64,000 nt of DNA from positions 682,001-746,000 of the forward strand of contig NZ_CP058529.1 in assembly GCF_013401515.1 (NCBI RefSeq), in the 5' to 3' direction. Source of the stretch: Halorarum halophilum. Lineage in GTDB: Archaea; Halobacteriota; Halobacteria; Halobacteriales; Haloferacaceae. Both the position numbers and the translations under genes were made by a program. Position 1 is the stretch's first letter. The number at the start of each line of letters is the position of its first letter. Below are positions 24,588 through 33,987 of this stretch, in pieces. A model generated the notes under the pieces. That model was not told where the DNA came from. It saw nothing but the letters and a program-made list of their open reading frames with translations, and did not search any database.

Positions 24588-25721
24588 ATGAGTGACACGA
24601 ACTCGACCAGCGACCCCCTCACCGTCGGCATGCTCGGCTACCGCTTCATGGGGAAGGCGCACTCGAACGCCCTCTCCCGGTTGCCGATGTTCTTCCCCGA
24701 CGCGCCCGACGTCGTCCGCCACACCATCGTGGGCCGCGACGAGGAGGCGCTCGCCGACGCGGCGGACCGGTACGGGTTCGAACACACCGCGACCGACTGG
24801 CGGGACGTCGTCGACGAGGTGGACGTGTTCTACAACCTCGGCCCGAACCACCTCCACGTCGAACCCTCCGTCGCCGCCCTCGAAGCCGGCACCAACGTCC
24901 TCTGCGAGAAACCGCTCGCGCCGACGCTCGACGGCGCCGAGGAGATGCGCGACGCCGCCGCGGCCAGCGACGCGGTCGCCGGCTGCGCGTTCAACTACCG
25001 GTTCGTCCCCGCGATCCGCTACGCGAGGGGGCTCGTCGACGGGGGCGACCTCGGCGAGATCAGCCACGTCCGGGTTCGCTACCTCCAGGACTGGCTCGCG
25101 GACCCCGAGGCGCCGTGGACCTGGCGGATGGACGAGGACATCGCCGGGTCGGGCGCGCTCGGTGACATCGGGGCCCACTCGTTCGACCTCGCCGGGTTCC
25201 TGGTCGGCGAGCAGGTCGGCGACGTCGAGCGCCTGTCCGGCCACCTGCGAACGTTCACCGAGGAGCGCCCGGATCCCGATTCGAACGAGGAACGCCCGGT
25301 CACCGTCGACGACGCCTACTCCGCGCAGGTCGACTTCGAGAGCGGCGCGATGGGCACGTTCGAGGGGTCGCGGGTGGCGAACGGTCACAAGAACGACCAC
25401 TCGATCGCCGTCCACGGAACCGAGGGCTCCATCCGGTTCTCGCTCGAACGCTTGAACGAACTCGAGGTGAAGACGGGCGACGCTCGCGGCTACGAGACGG
25501 TGATGGTGACCGACGAGTCCGACCCGTACGTCGAGGCCTGGTGGCCGCCGGGCCACGTCCTCGGTTGGGAGCACACGTTCGTCCACGAGAACTACGAGTT
25601 CCTCACGGCGGTCCGGGACGGCGGCGAGTTCTCGCCGTCGTTCGAGGAGGCCTACGAGGTCCAGCGACTGCTCGATGCGGTCCAGCGGAGCGACGAGCGC
25701 GGCGAGTGGGTCGACCTCTGA
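24588..25721 (+). CDS. Gfo/Idh/MocA family oxidoreductase 2
   Basis: 377 residues from ATG 24588, five bases after the isomerase stop. Rossmann motif VGMLGYRFMGKAHSNAL, catalytic LCEKPLAPTL, and active-site segment GALGDIGAHSFDLAGFLVG. The GYRFMGKAH form with an inserted aromatic is characteristic of a subfamily of sugar dehydrogenases distinct from the first paralogue, so the two probably act on different intermediates. Translationally close to the isomerase. Confidence 0.92.
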   Translation: MSDTNSTSDPLTVGMLGYRFMGKAHSNALSRLPMFFPDAPDVVRHTIVGRDEEALADAADRYGFEHTATDWRDVVDEVDVFYNLGPNHLHVEPSVAALEAGTNVLCEKPLAPTLDGAEEMRDAAAASDAVAGCAFNYRFVPAIRYARGLVDGGDLGEISHVRVRYLQDWLADPEAPWTWRMDEDIAGSGALGDIGAHSFDLAGFLVGEQVGDVERLSGHLRTFTEERPDPDSNEERPVTVDDAYSAQVDFESGAMGTFEGSRVANGHKNDHSIAVHGTEGSIRFSLERLNELEVKTGDARGYETVMVTDESDPYVEAWWPPGHVLGWEHTFVHENYEFLTAVRDGGEFSPSFEEAYEVQRLLDAVQRSDERGEWVDL

Positions 25722-25814
25722 GTGGGCACCGGGAACGCGCCGAGGGACGACGGGAACCGGCATCCCGCGGGACCCGTGCGAACCCTTATCAACGGTTCCT
25801 CGAAACCACAAGCC

Positions 25815-27311
25815 ATGCAATCGGACGCGCGCGACGTCCGGAACCCGGTCGTCCGCGTCGCCTTCTACGACAGCGAGGGTGAAGTCGTATACGATGCCGC
25901 CCACGGTGCGAGCGACGACGTTCCGGTCGTTCCAGTCGGGTCGCCCGGGACCGACGCGCTCCCGCTCGTGATCGCGACCGTCGACGGGAGGACCGCGCTG
26001 TTCGAGTCAGCGACGGCGGAAGCCGCCCGCGAGGTCGTCGAGTGCGTCGGCACGGGTGACCTGCCCACCGACGCCGCCTCGTCGGTGGTGGAACACGACC
26101 CGGGGGTCGACGATTTCCCGGTTCCCGATGGCCCGCTGGCGGTCGGCGTCAGGCGGACACTGGCCGGGGCCGGCTGGGTCCGACCGACGAGCCTCGCGGG
26201 GAACCCGCTCGTCTCCGCCGACTCCGACCCCATCGCGCGGGTCGACCGCGTCGGACTCCTCGGTCGCGGGTGGGGGGACGCGAGACAGGACGAACCGGTC
26301 GCCGGATCGTGGCGGACCGCGAGGGACGCCGACGGCGACCCGGTCGTCGTCGTCAACGGAACCGACGCGGACCCCCGCGCGGACGCCGACCGACTCCTCC
26401 TCGGGTCGCTCCCGCTCCGCGTCCTCGAAGGAGCGCTCGCCATCGCCGGGGCGACCGGGGCGACCGACGTCGTCGTCGCGCTTCCCGAGAACGACCCTGT
26501 AGTCGCCGGGCGCGTCCGCGACGCCGCGGACGCGGTGTCCGCGGAGACCGGTCGGGACGTCGAGGTCGCCGCGGTCCCCGGTTCGTACATGGCCGGCGAG
26601 CCGACCGCCGTGCTGGAGGCGCTGGAGGGCGCCGACAGGATCGAGGCGCGCCGCCGCCCGCCCGGGCCGGACGAACACGGCCTGTTCGAGCGCCCGACCG
26701 TCGTCCACACTCCGCGGACGCTGGCTGCCGTGCGAACGCTGCTCGCGGACCCTGGCGGGTTCGACGTCGACTCAGCGGACCCGGGAACCAGGCTGCTCAC
26801 CGTCCACGGCGAGACCCGACGGACCGTCGAGCTACCGACGGACGCCACAATCGCCGCCGCGCTCCCGGAGTCGGTCGAGCGGACGCCGTCGTTCGCCTGC
26901 GTCGGGGGCGAGTTCGGCGGGCTGACGACCGACATCGACGTGCCGGCGTCGGCGCCCGCCCTCGCCGGGGCCGGGTTGGGGACGAACGGCGCCCTCGAGC
27001 CGTTCGGCGAGGACGACTGCGCGGTCGCGGTCGCCGGCCGGCGGGTGCGGTTCGCCCGCGAGGAGAACTGCGGGCGCTGCGTGCCGTGCCGCGCGGGGAG
27101 CGTGCAGGCCCACGAGAAGCTCCGCGACGTGTACGACGGCGAGTTCGACGCGACCCGGTTGCGGGAGCTCTCGCGGACGATGCGGAACACCTCGCTGTGC
27201 GGCTTCGGCCGCGACGCGGCGAGGCCGCTGGCGACCGCGCTCGACAGGTTCGAGACCGACCTGCGCGCCCACGCCGACGGGCGCTGTCCCGCGGGGGTGT
27301 GTTCGCCGTGA
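25815..27311 (+). CDS. NuoF-like subunit of a formate-dehydrogenase-type complex
   Basis: 498 residues from ATG 25815; cttatc at 25785-25790 is at leaderless distance. The C-terminal half is NuoF/HoxF-like: VPGSYMAGEPTAVLEALEG is the NADH-loop segment, RPPGPDEHGLFERPTVVHTP follows, and the [4Fe-4S] site is ENCGRCVPCRAGSVQ with a fourth Cys in NTSLCGFGRD. The usual FMN motif GRGGAGFP is not seen; the equivalent reads LLGRGWGDARQD. The subunit should pass electrons between a soluble carrier and the catalytic subunit whose GTG overlaps this stop by four bases. Whether it still binds FMN and NAD is doubtful. Confidence 0.8.
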   Translation: MQSDARDVRNPVVRVAFYDSEGEVVYDAAHGASDDVPVVPVGSPGTDALPLVIATVDGRTALFESATAEAAREVVECVGTGDLPTDAASSVVEHDPGVDDFPVPDGPLAVGVRRTLAGAGWVRPTSLAGNPLVSADSDPIARVDRVGLLGRGWGDARQDEPVAGSWRTARDADGDPVVVVNGTDADPRADADRLLLGSLPLRVLEGALAIAGATGATDVVVALPENDPVVAGRVRDAADAVSAETGRDVEVAAVPGSYMAGEPTAVLEALEGADRIEARRRPPGPDEHGLFERPTVVHTPRTLAAVRTLLADPGGFDVDSADPGTRLLTVHGETRRTVELPTDATIAAALPESVERTPSFACVGGEFGGLTTDIDVPASAPALAGAGLGTNGALEPFGEDDCAVAVAGRRVRFAREENCGRCVPCRAGSVQAHEKLRDVYDGEFDATRLRELSRTMRNTSLCGFGRDAARPLATALDRFETDLRAHADGRCPAGVCSP

Positions 27312-30300
27312 GTTCGAAGCGGCCGGCCCCACTCCCGCGCGTCCCGGACGTCCCGGACCCCCGGACGAGCACGCCCGTCACCGCCGAGTTCGAGCCGGGG
27401 ACCGCGTCCGACCCGCCGGTCGGGAGCGCCCGCACCGAAGTCGAATCTGGTGATGGGCCGACCATCACGGTCGACGGGGCCGAGGTGTCGGTCCCCGAGG
27501 GTGCGACGCTCATCGACGCGATGGAGCGCGTGGAGTACGAGGGGACCGTCGCGGCGCTGTGCCACTACGACCGCGACTCCGAGTGTGCCGACGACATCGG
27601 CCCGCGCTCGACGTGTCGGACCTGCACGGTCGAAGCCGACGGGGAGCTCGTGCCCGCCTGCTCCCACCCGGCCGAGGAAGGCGCCGTCGTCAGGACCGAC
27701 GACCCCGACGCGACGGAGGCGCGGGAGGTGAACCTCGACCTCGTGCTCTCCGAGCACAACCTCCGGTGTACGACGTGCAACCAGAACGGCCGCTGTGAAC
27801 TGCAGGACGCCGCCATCGACACCGGCGTCGAGGAGCCGCGTTTCGGCGTGTTCGACGAGCGGAGCGAGTACGAGCCCCTCGACGAGTCCTCGCCGTTCAT
27901 CCAGATCGACCGGAACAAGTGCATCACCTGCACGCGCTGCGTGGACGCCTGCAACGACGTGCAGGTGTCGGGGGTCCTCCGCGTCGAGGGGACCGGCGAG
28001 GACACTGAGATCGGGTTCCAGAACGGGGCCGCCTCGATGGCCGAGTCGACCTGCGTCTCCTGCGGGCACTGCGCGACGGTCTGTCCCACCGGGTCGCTGA
28101 CGGAGAAGGGGCTCGCCGGCCTCGCCACGCTCCCGATTCCGGGGTTCACCCACCGGAACTCCGTCGGGAGCGAGATCCCGTACGAGCCGGCCGATCCCGC
28201 GACGGCGCCCGCGCCCGACGCGGGCGGCGGCCCGTCGCCGACCCGGGAGCGCGCGGAGCGCGACGGACTCGCGTCGGCGATGCGCTGGGCGAAGGGGAAG
28301 GCCCGCGACGTGGGGAGGGAGGCGTTCCTCGCGGGCGAACACGCTGCCGAGTCGCTCGCCGCGGGGACGATGAAGGAGGGGTGGCTGTTCGACGTCGCGA
28401 GCAGGGTCGCGGACCGCAGGCTGAGGGACGTGGAGTTCACGGAGACCACCTGTGGCTTCTGTGCGGTCGGCTGTCGGTTCGAGGTCGCCTCGAAGGACGA
28501 CGAGGTGCTCGGCGCCGTGCCGACGGAGGACCCCGCTGCCGCGCCAGCCAACGACTTCTCGACCTGCGTGAAGGGGAAGTTCGGCTACGAGTTCACGAAC
28601 AGCGACGACCGGCTGACGACGCCGCTGGTCCGCGACGCCGACGGTGACCTCCGTGAGGCATCGTGGGACGAGGCGCTGGACCGCGTGGTCGAGGGGCTGA
28701 CCGACATCAGGGAGTCCGCTGGGCCGGACGCCCTGGCCGCTTTCGCCTCCTCGAAGTGCACGAACGAGGAGAACTTCCTGATGCAGAAGTTCGCCCGGGC
28801 GGTGCTCGGGACGAAGAACGTCGACAACTGCGCCCGCCTGTGCCACTCCTCGACGGTCGCAGCGCTCAAGCAGACCGTCGGCTACGGCGCGATGACGAAC
28901 CGCATCAACGAGGACGTCGGCGAGGCCGATGCCTACCTCATCAGCGGGTCGAACACGACCGAGTCGCACCCGGTGCTGGCGACGCGCATCAAGCGGAACG
29001 TCGACGCCGGCGCCGACCTCGTCGTCTTCGACCCCAGGAAGGTCGAGATCGCGGAGCATGCCGACCAGTACGTCCGGACGAAGCCCGGCTACGACATCGC
29101 GTGGCTCAACGGGCTGATCCGTTACATCATCGAGCACGACCTCCACGACGAGGCGTTCGTCGAGGAGCGGACCCGCAACTTCGAGGACCTCCGGGAGAAG
29201 GTCGAGCCGTTCACCCCTGCGGAGGTGAAGCGGCTGGCGGGGGTCCCGCCAGTGGAGCTCGCCAGGGCGGCCGAGACGATCGCGGCAGCCGACTCCGTCG
29301 TCTTCGGCTGGGCGATGGGGCTCACCCAGCACTCGCACGGCACCGGGAACGTCCTCGCGATGGCGAACCTGGCGCTGGTGACCGGGAACCTCGGGAAGCC
29401 GGGAGCCGGCCTCTCGCCGTTCCGCGGGCACAACAACGTCCAGGGCGGCGGGGGCGACATGGGGACGCTCCCGAACGTCCTGCCCGGCTACCGCGACCTC
29501 GGGGACGACGACGTGCTCGACGAGTTCGAGGACGCGTGGGGCGTCCGGCCGCCGGACGAGGTGGGGCTGAAGGTGCCGGAGGTGTTCGACGAGGCACTGG
29601 CGGGGAACGTACGCGGGTTGTACGTGATGGGGGAGAACCCCGCGCTCTCGGAGCCGGACCTCTCGCACGCCGACGAGGCGCTGGAGGCGCTGGAGTTCCT
29701 CGTCGTCCAGGACATCTTCCGCACGGAGACCGCCGAGTACGCCGACGTGGTGCTCCCGGCGGCGTCGTTCGCGGAGAAGGACGGCACATTCACGAACACC
29801 GAGCGGCGCGTTCAGTTGGTCAACGCCGCCACGTCACCGCCCGGGGACGCCCGCCAGGACTGGAGGATCCTCCAAGCGGTGGCCCGGCAGATGGGCCACG
29901 GGTGGGAGTACGACGACCCGGAGGAGGTGATGGACGAGATCGCGTCGCTCGCGCCGATCTACGGCGGCATCAGTCACGAGCGGCTCCGCGAGGAGAACGG
30001 GCTCCAGTGGCCCTGCGAGGACGCCGACGACCCCGGGACGGCGTTCCTCTACGAGGCCCGGTTCAACTTCCCGGACGGGAAGGCCCGCTTCGTGCCGGCC
30101 GACATGGGCCGGCCCGGGGAACTCCCGGACGAGGAGTTCCCACTCACGCTCACGACCGGCCGGGTGCTGTACCACTGGCACACCGGCACGCTCACGCGCC
30201 GCGTCGAGGGACTCCGCCACCACGTCGGCGAGTCGTTCGTCGAGATCAACCCGGAGACGGCCGAGTCGCTGGGTATCGCTGACGCCGACCGGGTCCGCGT

Positions 30301-30526
30301 CTCCTCGGCCCGCGGGAGCATCGAGGTTCGCGCGGAGCTGTCCGAGCGTCCGGGGCCGGGCGTCGTCTTCATCCCGATGCACTTCGCCGGCGGCGCGGCG
30401 AACGAGCTCACGGGCGAGCACGTCGACCCGACGAGCGGCATCCCGGAGTACAAGGTGTCGAGCGTCCGTGTCGAACGCGTCGGCGACCTCGACTCCGGGC
30501 GGGACGAGGCGGCGGCGGACGACTAG
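27308..30526 (+). CDS. fdhA: Formate dehydrogenase alpha subunit (molybdopterin, NuoG-like N-terminus)
   Basis: 1072 residues from GTG 27308. Residues 50-265 are a NuoG-type electron wire: [2Fe-2S] (Cys85, Cys103, Cys106, Cys118), a His-Cys cluster (His150, Cys154, Cys157, Cys163) and two [4Fe-4S] sets (Cys205-208-211-215, Cys249-252-255-259). From about 375 comes the bis-MGD domain, with its own cluster TTCGFCAVGC (from Cys382). The metal ligand is Cys512 followed by His in DNCARLCHSS, where selenoenzymes have Sec. The tail has the molybdopterin-dinucleotide-binding domain. It oxidises formate to CO2 in family members; cytoplasmic, no Tat signal. fdhD and transport genes are not in the window. 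Confidence 0.92.
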   Translation: MSSKRPAPLPRVPDVPDPRTSTPVTAEFEPGTASDPPVGSARTEVESGDGPTITVDGAEVSVPEGATLIDAMERVEYEGTVAALCHYDRDSECADDIGPRSTCRTCTVEADGELVPACSHPAEEGAVVRTDDPDATEAREVNLDLVLSEHNLRCTTCNQNGRCELQDAAIDTGVEEPRFGVFDERSEYEPLDESSPFIQIDRNKCITCTRCVDACNDVQVSGVLRVEGTGEDTEIGFQNGAASMAESTCVSCGHCATVCPTGSLTEKGLAGLATLPIPGFTHRNSVGSEIPYEPADPATAPAPDAGGGPSPTRERAERDGLASAMRWAKGKARDVGREAFLAGEHAAESLAAGTMKEGWLFDVASRVADRRLRDVEFTETTCGFCAVGCRFEVASKDDEVLGAVPTEDPAAAPANDFSTCVKGKFGYEFTNSDDRLTTPLVRDADGDLREASWDEALDRVVEGLTDIRESAGPDALAAFASSKCTNEENFLMQKFARAVLGTKNVDNCARLCHSSTVAALKQTVGYGAMTNRINEDVGEADAYLISGSNTTESHPVLATRIKRNVDAGADLVVFDPRKVEIAEHADQYVRTKPGYDIAWLNGLIRYIIEHDLHDEAFVEERTRNFEDLREKVEPFTPAEVKRLAGVPPVELARAAETIAAADSVVFGWAMGLTQHSHGTGNVLAMANLALVTGNLGKPGAGLSPFRGHNNVQGGGGDMGTLPNVLPGYRDLGDDDVLDEFEDAWGVRPPDEVGLKVPEVFDEALAGNVRGLYVMGENPALSEPDLSHADEALEALEFLVVQDIFRTETAEYADVVLPAASFAEKDGTFTNTERRVQLVNAATSPPGDARQDWRILQAVARQMGHGWEYDDPEEVMDEIASLAPIYGGISHERLREENGLQWPCEDADDPGTAFLYEARFNFPDGKARFVPADMGRPGELPDEEFPLTLTTGRVLYHWHTGTLTRRVEGLRHHVGESFVEINPETAESLGIADADRVRVSSARGSIEVRAELSERPGPGVVFIPMHFAGGAANELTGEHVDPTSGIPEYKVSSVRVERVGDLDSGRDEAAADD

Positions 30527-30556
30527 GTCGCCGGGAGCGCGGGGGCCGGAGCCGGC

Positions 30557-31405
30557 TCAGAACTCCAGGCGGCCCTCGTCCGTGACGACCTCGTCGACGA
30601 GGTGCATTGGCGTCGCGTCGTAGGCGGGGTTCTCGATGGCGATGTCCTCGGCGGGTTCGAGCATCACCTCGCTCGGCGGGCGGAACTCGTTCTCGAAGAC
30701 GAACCCGTCCTCGATGATCTTCGCGCCCGAGCCGACGACGACGACCGGGACGCCCACCTCGGCGGCGGCCGTGGCGATGGGGAACGTCCCGACGCGGTTG
30801 TAGAGCGTGTCGCCCACGATGCAGTCCATGCCCACGACGACGCGGTCGCACTCCTCCAGGCAGTAGCCGGCGGCGCTGTCGACGAGGAGGTGCGTGTCGA
30901 CGCGGTCGATCGCCGCGAGCGAACGGGCGGTCTTGCGGCCGAGGTAGCGGGGTCGCGCCTCGGTGACGTAGGCGGTCGTGTGGTTCCCCTCCGCGGCGGC
31001 GGACTCCACGGCCTCGAGCACGGTCGAGGAGTAGTCGTGGGTGAGGAACGTCTCGCCGTCGACGAACGTCGAGGCGGCGTTGACGGCCGCCTCGCGCTTG
31101 CCCGTCTCGATACGGGCGGTCGTCTGCTCGATCGCCGCCTCGAGGAGTTCCTTCGCGCCGTCGACCGTCTCGGCGTTGCCGACCACGGCGTCCTCGACCT
31201 CGCGCATCGCCTTGTGGAGCGACGCGTGGGAGGGGTTCGCGCGGCGGAGCGCGCCGACGTTGTAGTCGAGGTCGCGCTCGAACTCGTCGAGCGTGGCGTA
31301 CTCCCGGCGGGAGAGTTCCCGGAGGGCGCGGGTCGCCTTCACGGCGACGACCGACGAGGAGTGCGTCTGCATGTCGCGGATCTCCTCGACCGTCTCGTCT
31401 ATCAT
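30557..31405 (-). CDS. Ribose-1,5-bisphosphate isomerase / eIF2B-like family
   Basis: 282 residues. eIF2B/MtnA fold: helical N-terminus (MIDETVEEIRDMQTHSSSVV), then VNAASTFVDGETFLTHDYSS, TEARPRYLGRKTARSLA, VDSAAGYCLEECDRVVVGMD and YNRVGTFPIATAAAEVGVPV. Archaeal members of this size convert ribose-1,5-bisphosphate to ribulose-1,5-bisphosphate in the pentose-bisphosphate (AMP) pathway. Cys in GYCLEE or GMDC and Asp in GMDCIVGD are candidates for the catalytic pair. Older databases call these aIF2B subunits; the isomerase reading is favoured by length and by the sequence around TEARP. Confidence 0.82.
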   Translation of the reverse strand: MIDETVEEIRDMQTHSSSVVAVKATRALRELSRREYATLDEFERDLDYNVGALRRANPSHASLHKAMREVEDAVVGNAETVDGAKELLEAAIEQTTARIETGKREAAVNAASTFVDGETFLTHDYSSTVLEAVESAAAEGNHTTAYVTEARPRYLGRKTARSLAAIDRVDTHLLVDSAAGYCLEECDRVVVGMDCIVGDTLYNRVGTFPIATAAAEVGVPVVVVGSGAKIIEDGFVFENEFRPPSEVMLEPAEDIAIENPAYDATPMHLVDEVVTDEGRLEF

Positions 31406-31796
31406 GGGTTCGAAGTCACGGGTTTGGGCAAAAGGTGTTCCGGGGAGTCGGATTCGGTACGGGGTTGTTCGATGGGTGTTTCGAGCGACGTCACCCGACT
31501 ACCGAACGAGTACGTCGTCGGTAGTCCCCGAGTGCTCGCCGTCCGACGGTCGGGGGGATGCGGCGGGCGCCACGCGAACGGCCCCCGCGGGGCCGTGAGT
31601 CGCGCCCGCCGGGGAGGCGTGGGGAGCCAACGAGACGACCCGACCGTCCAACACCCCGGGGGCGAAAGGGCGCAGGGGCAGGGGTGGTCGTCGTACTCGC
31701 GCGGTTATCACCCTCTCCACGACGGGAATCGCCGCCTGCGTTCCCGCGAATAGGTAACACTCTTGGCCCCCACAGCGAAACCAACCCGAGACGACG
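31406..31796. other. Gene-free stretch with strong RNA-like secondary structure
   Basis: No convincing coding frame. The centre holds nested perfect inverted repeats: a 10-base outer pair (31545-31554 with 31639-31648), a 9-base pair (31562-31570 with 31602-31610) and an 8-base pair (31578-31585 with 31589-31596). The sequence ACA follows the outer stem by two bases on the plus strand. Unidentified structured RNA is the best reading. It precedes priS by about 150 bases. Confidence 0.45.
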
Positions 31797-32963
31797 ATGA
31801 ACCGGCGCACGCGCGAGTACCTCGGGGGACGCTTCGGCGACTACTACCGGAGCGTCGACATCGTCCCCCCGCCGGGCGCGGACGAGCGCGAGTGGGGCCA
31901 CATCCCGTTCACCTCCGGCGACGGAACGACGATGGTCCGCCACCAGTCGCTGCTCGACCTCGGCGACGTGGGGGAGTTCCTCGCGCGCGAGGCGCCACAG
32001 CACGCGTACTTCTCCGCCGCGAGGTACGACGACCCGAGCCACCGGACCATGAGCGAGAAGGGGTGGCGATCGGCCGACCTCGTGTTCGACATCGACGCCG
32101 ACCACCTGCCGGGCGTCGACCCCGACGCCGACTCCTACCCGGCGATGCTCGAGGCTTCGAAGGACGCGCTCGTCAGGCTGCTCGACCTGCTCGACCGCGA
32201 CTTCGGTTTCGCCGACTCGGACATGGAGATCGTCTTCTCCGGCGGGCGGGGCTACCACGTCCACGTCCGGGATCCCGCGGTGGCCGGACTCGACTCGAAG
32301 GCGCGCCGCGAGGTGGTCGACTACGTCCGCGCCATCGACCTCAACTTCGACGGCCTCATCGAGAAGCGGCCGAACGAGCGCGGGACGCTCCAGAAGACCC
32401 TCCGCGCGGAGGGTGGCTGGGGCGGACGGGTCCACGACCGACTCGTCGCGTACGCCGACGAACTCCGGGAGATGGACGAGGAGGCGGCCCTCGAACGGCT
32501 CGAGGAACTGGACGGCGTCGGCGAGAAGACGGCCCGGACGATCCGCGGCGTGCTCGAGCGCAACCCGGAGGGCGTGACGAGCGGCAACGTCGAACTGGGT
32601 CCGGGGGCGAGCACGCTCATCCGGGCGCTTGCCCGGGAGGTGGTGGAGGAACAGACCTCCCCGGTGGACGAACCGGTCACCACCGACGTCCGCCGGCTCA
32701 TCCGCCTCCCGCGGAGCATCCACGGCGGCAGCGGGCTGGTCGTGACGCCGCTCGACCGCGACGAGGTCGAGGGGTTCGACCCGCTGCGGGACGCCATCCC
32801 GGAGCGGTTCAGGGGACGGAACATCCTGATCGACGTGACCGACCCGGGACCCGTTCCGCTCGGTGGCGATAGGACTAAGGTCGAGGCGGGAGTCGAGTCA
32901 GTCAACGAATACGTCGGCGTGTTCCTGATGGCGCGCGGACGTGCGGAGAAGGCCAAGGAGTGA
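31797..32963 (+). CDS. priS: DNA primase small (catalytic) subunit
   Basis: 388 residues. Archaeo-eukaryotic primase: early YFSAARYDDP, the metal-binding DxD as Asp98-Ile-Asp100 in DLVFDIDADHLPGVD, the nucleotide motif SGGRGYHVHVRD, and VTTDVRRLIRLPRSIHGGSGL toward the C-terminus. It makes RNA/DNA primers with PriL, which is not in the window. A haloarchaeal insertion in the middle (AAEL-type acidic helices around EEAALERLEELDGVGEKTAR) resembles an HhH segment. GINS follows after three bases, as in other haloarchaea. Confidence 0.96.
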   Translation: MNRRTREYLGGRFGDYYRSVDIVPPPGADEREWGHIPFTSGDGTTMVRHQSLLDLGDVGEFLAREAPQHAYFSAARYDDPSHRTMSEKGWRSADLVFDIDADHLPGVDPDADSYPAMLEASKDALVRLLDLLDRDFGFADSDMEIVFSGGRGYHVHVRDPAVAGLDSKARREVVDYVRAIDLNFDGLIEKRPNERGTLQKTLRAEGGWGGRVHDRLVAYADELREMDEEAALERLEELDGVGEKTARTIRGVLERNPEGVTSGNVELGPGASTLIRALAREVVEEQTSPVDEPVTTDVRRLIRLPRSIHGGSGLVVTPLDRDEVEGFDPLRDAIPERFRGRNILIDVTDPGPVPLGGDRTKVEAGVESVNEYVGVFLMARGRAEKAKE

Positions 32964-32966
32964 ACG

Positions 32967-33878
32967 ATGGATCTGGATGAACTACGCGGCGTGCAATCGA
33001 CCGAACGCCAGCGCGACAGCCTCCAGCACCTCCGCGACACCTTCTACGAGGACGTGGCCGCCTACATCGCGGGTCGGAAGCAACGGCGAGACGAGCGGGC
33101 CGCGTCGGTCGACAACCCCTTCTCCGACGAGCAGGTCCGCAAGCTCTCGGACGAGATCGAGACCGCCGAGGAGGTCGTCGAGTCGCTGTACGAGCGCCGG
33201 ATCGGGAAGGTCGTGAAGCTCTCCTCGTTCGCCGCGGCCGACGCCCCGGTCGACACCGAGGGGATGACGACGGAGGAGGCGGACCTGTTCGACGACCTCG
33301 TCGGTCGGATCGAGCGGAACAAGGAGACCGTGCTAGACGTGCTCGGCGGCGCCACCGACGTCGACCTCGACGCGCAGGACGCCGCCGGGTCGTCGTCCGG
33401 GACGAGCCACGGTGCGTCCGAAGGAACGCCGGATCCTGCCGCCCCTACCCCTGAGGACGGTGTGGCCACCGCGGATGCCGGCGGGGATGTCCTCGCGGAC
33501 GCGATGGGTGGCGAGGACCAGGGCGGGGACGCCGGACTGGAATCGACCTCACCGGCGGGCGCGTCGGACGACGACCCGCCCGTGCCGCCGGAGGAACCGG
33601 ACCCGTCCGGGGACGAAACCGGACAGGTGCTCGGTGGGAACCAGACGGAAGGGGACGGAGGGGTCGAATCCAGTCCGGAGAGGGCCGAGTCCGAACCGGG
33701 AGAGGTGGAACCAGGGCAGGACGACACCCGGACGACCGTCAGGATCACCCGCGACATCGGCCAGATCCTCGGCGTCGACGACCGCGAGTACGACCTCGAG
33801 TCCGAGGACGTCGTGTCGCTCCCGGCGGCGAACGCTGGCCCGCTTGTCGACCGGGACGCGGCGGAACGGCTAGAGTAG
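32967..33878 (+). CDS. GINS complex subunit (Gins51-type)
   Basis: 303 residues, long for GINS because of its linker. Residues 1-115 form the helical A domain (MDLDELRGVQSTERQRDSLQ, YEDVAAYIAGRKQRRDERAA, EEADLFDDLVGRIERNKETV). Residues about 120-250 are a disordered Asp/Glu/Gly/Pro/Ser linker. The last 50 form the small beta B domain (TVRITRDIGQILGVDDREYD). It should tetramerise and bridge MCM helicase and a RecJ/Cdc45-like protein at the replication fork. Cotranscribed with priS. Confidence 0.92.
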   Translation: MDLDELRGVQSTERQRDSLQHLRDTFYEDVAAYIAGRKQRRDERAASVDNPFSDEQVRKLSDEIETAEEVVESLYERRIGKVVKLSSFAAADAPVDTEGMTTEEADLFDDLVGRIERNKETVLDVLGGATDVDLDAQDAAGSSSGTSHGASEGTPDPAAPTPEDGVATADAGGDVLADAMGGEDQGGDAGLESTSPAGASDDDPPVPPEEPDPSGDETGQVLGGNQTEGDGGVESSPERAESEPGEVEPGQDDTRTTVRITRDIGQILGVDDREYDLESEDVVSLPAANAGPLVDRDAAERLE

Positions 33879-33987
33879 CTGATTATTCCCGATGATGGGG
33901 CGCGGCGACCGGAAATTGTGACCGTCATCGCCGAGCGCGAACTCCCGAACCGGAACCGGTTTTTCCCGCCCGTCCACACGGTCGCGT

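Noticed and set aside
28831..28850. Possible selenocysteine in FdhA
   Set aside because: The active-site codon is TGC (Cys512) followed by His; no in-frame stop needs to be recoded.
25865..29668. A 1267-codon open frame antisense to the formate dehydrogenase genes
   Set aside because: Basic and Arg/Val-rich composition, no domain, and lies opposite two genes with clear motifs; a by-product of high third-position GC.
31499..31810. Minus-strand 103-codon frame upstream of priS
   Set aside because: Not acidic, matches no family, and is covered by strong inverted repeats better explained as RNA structure.
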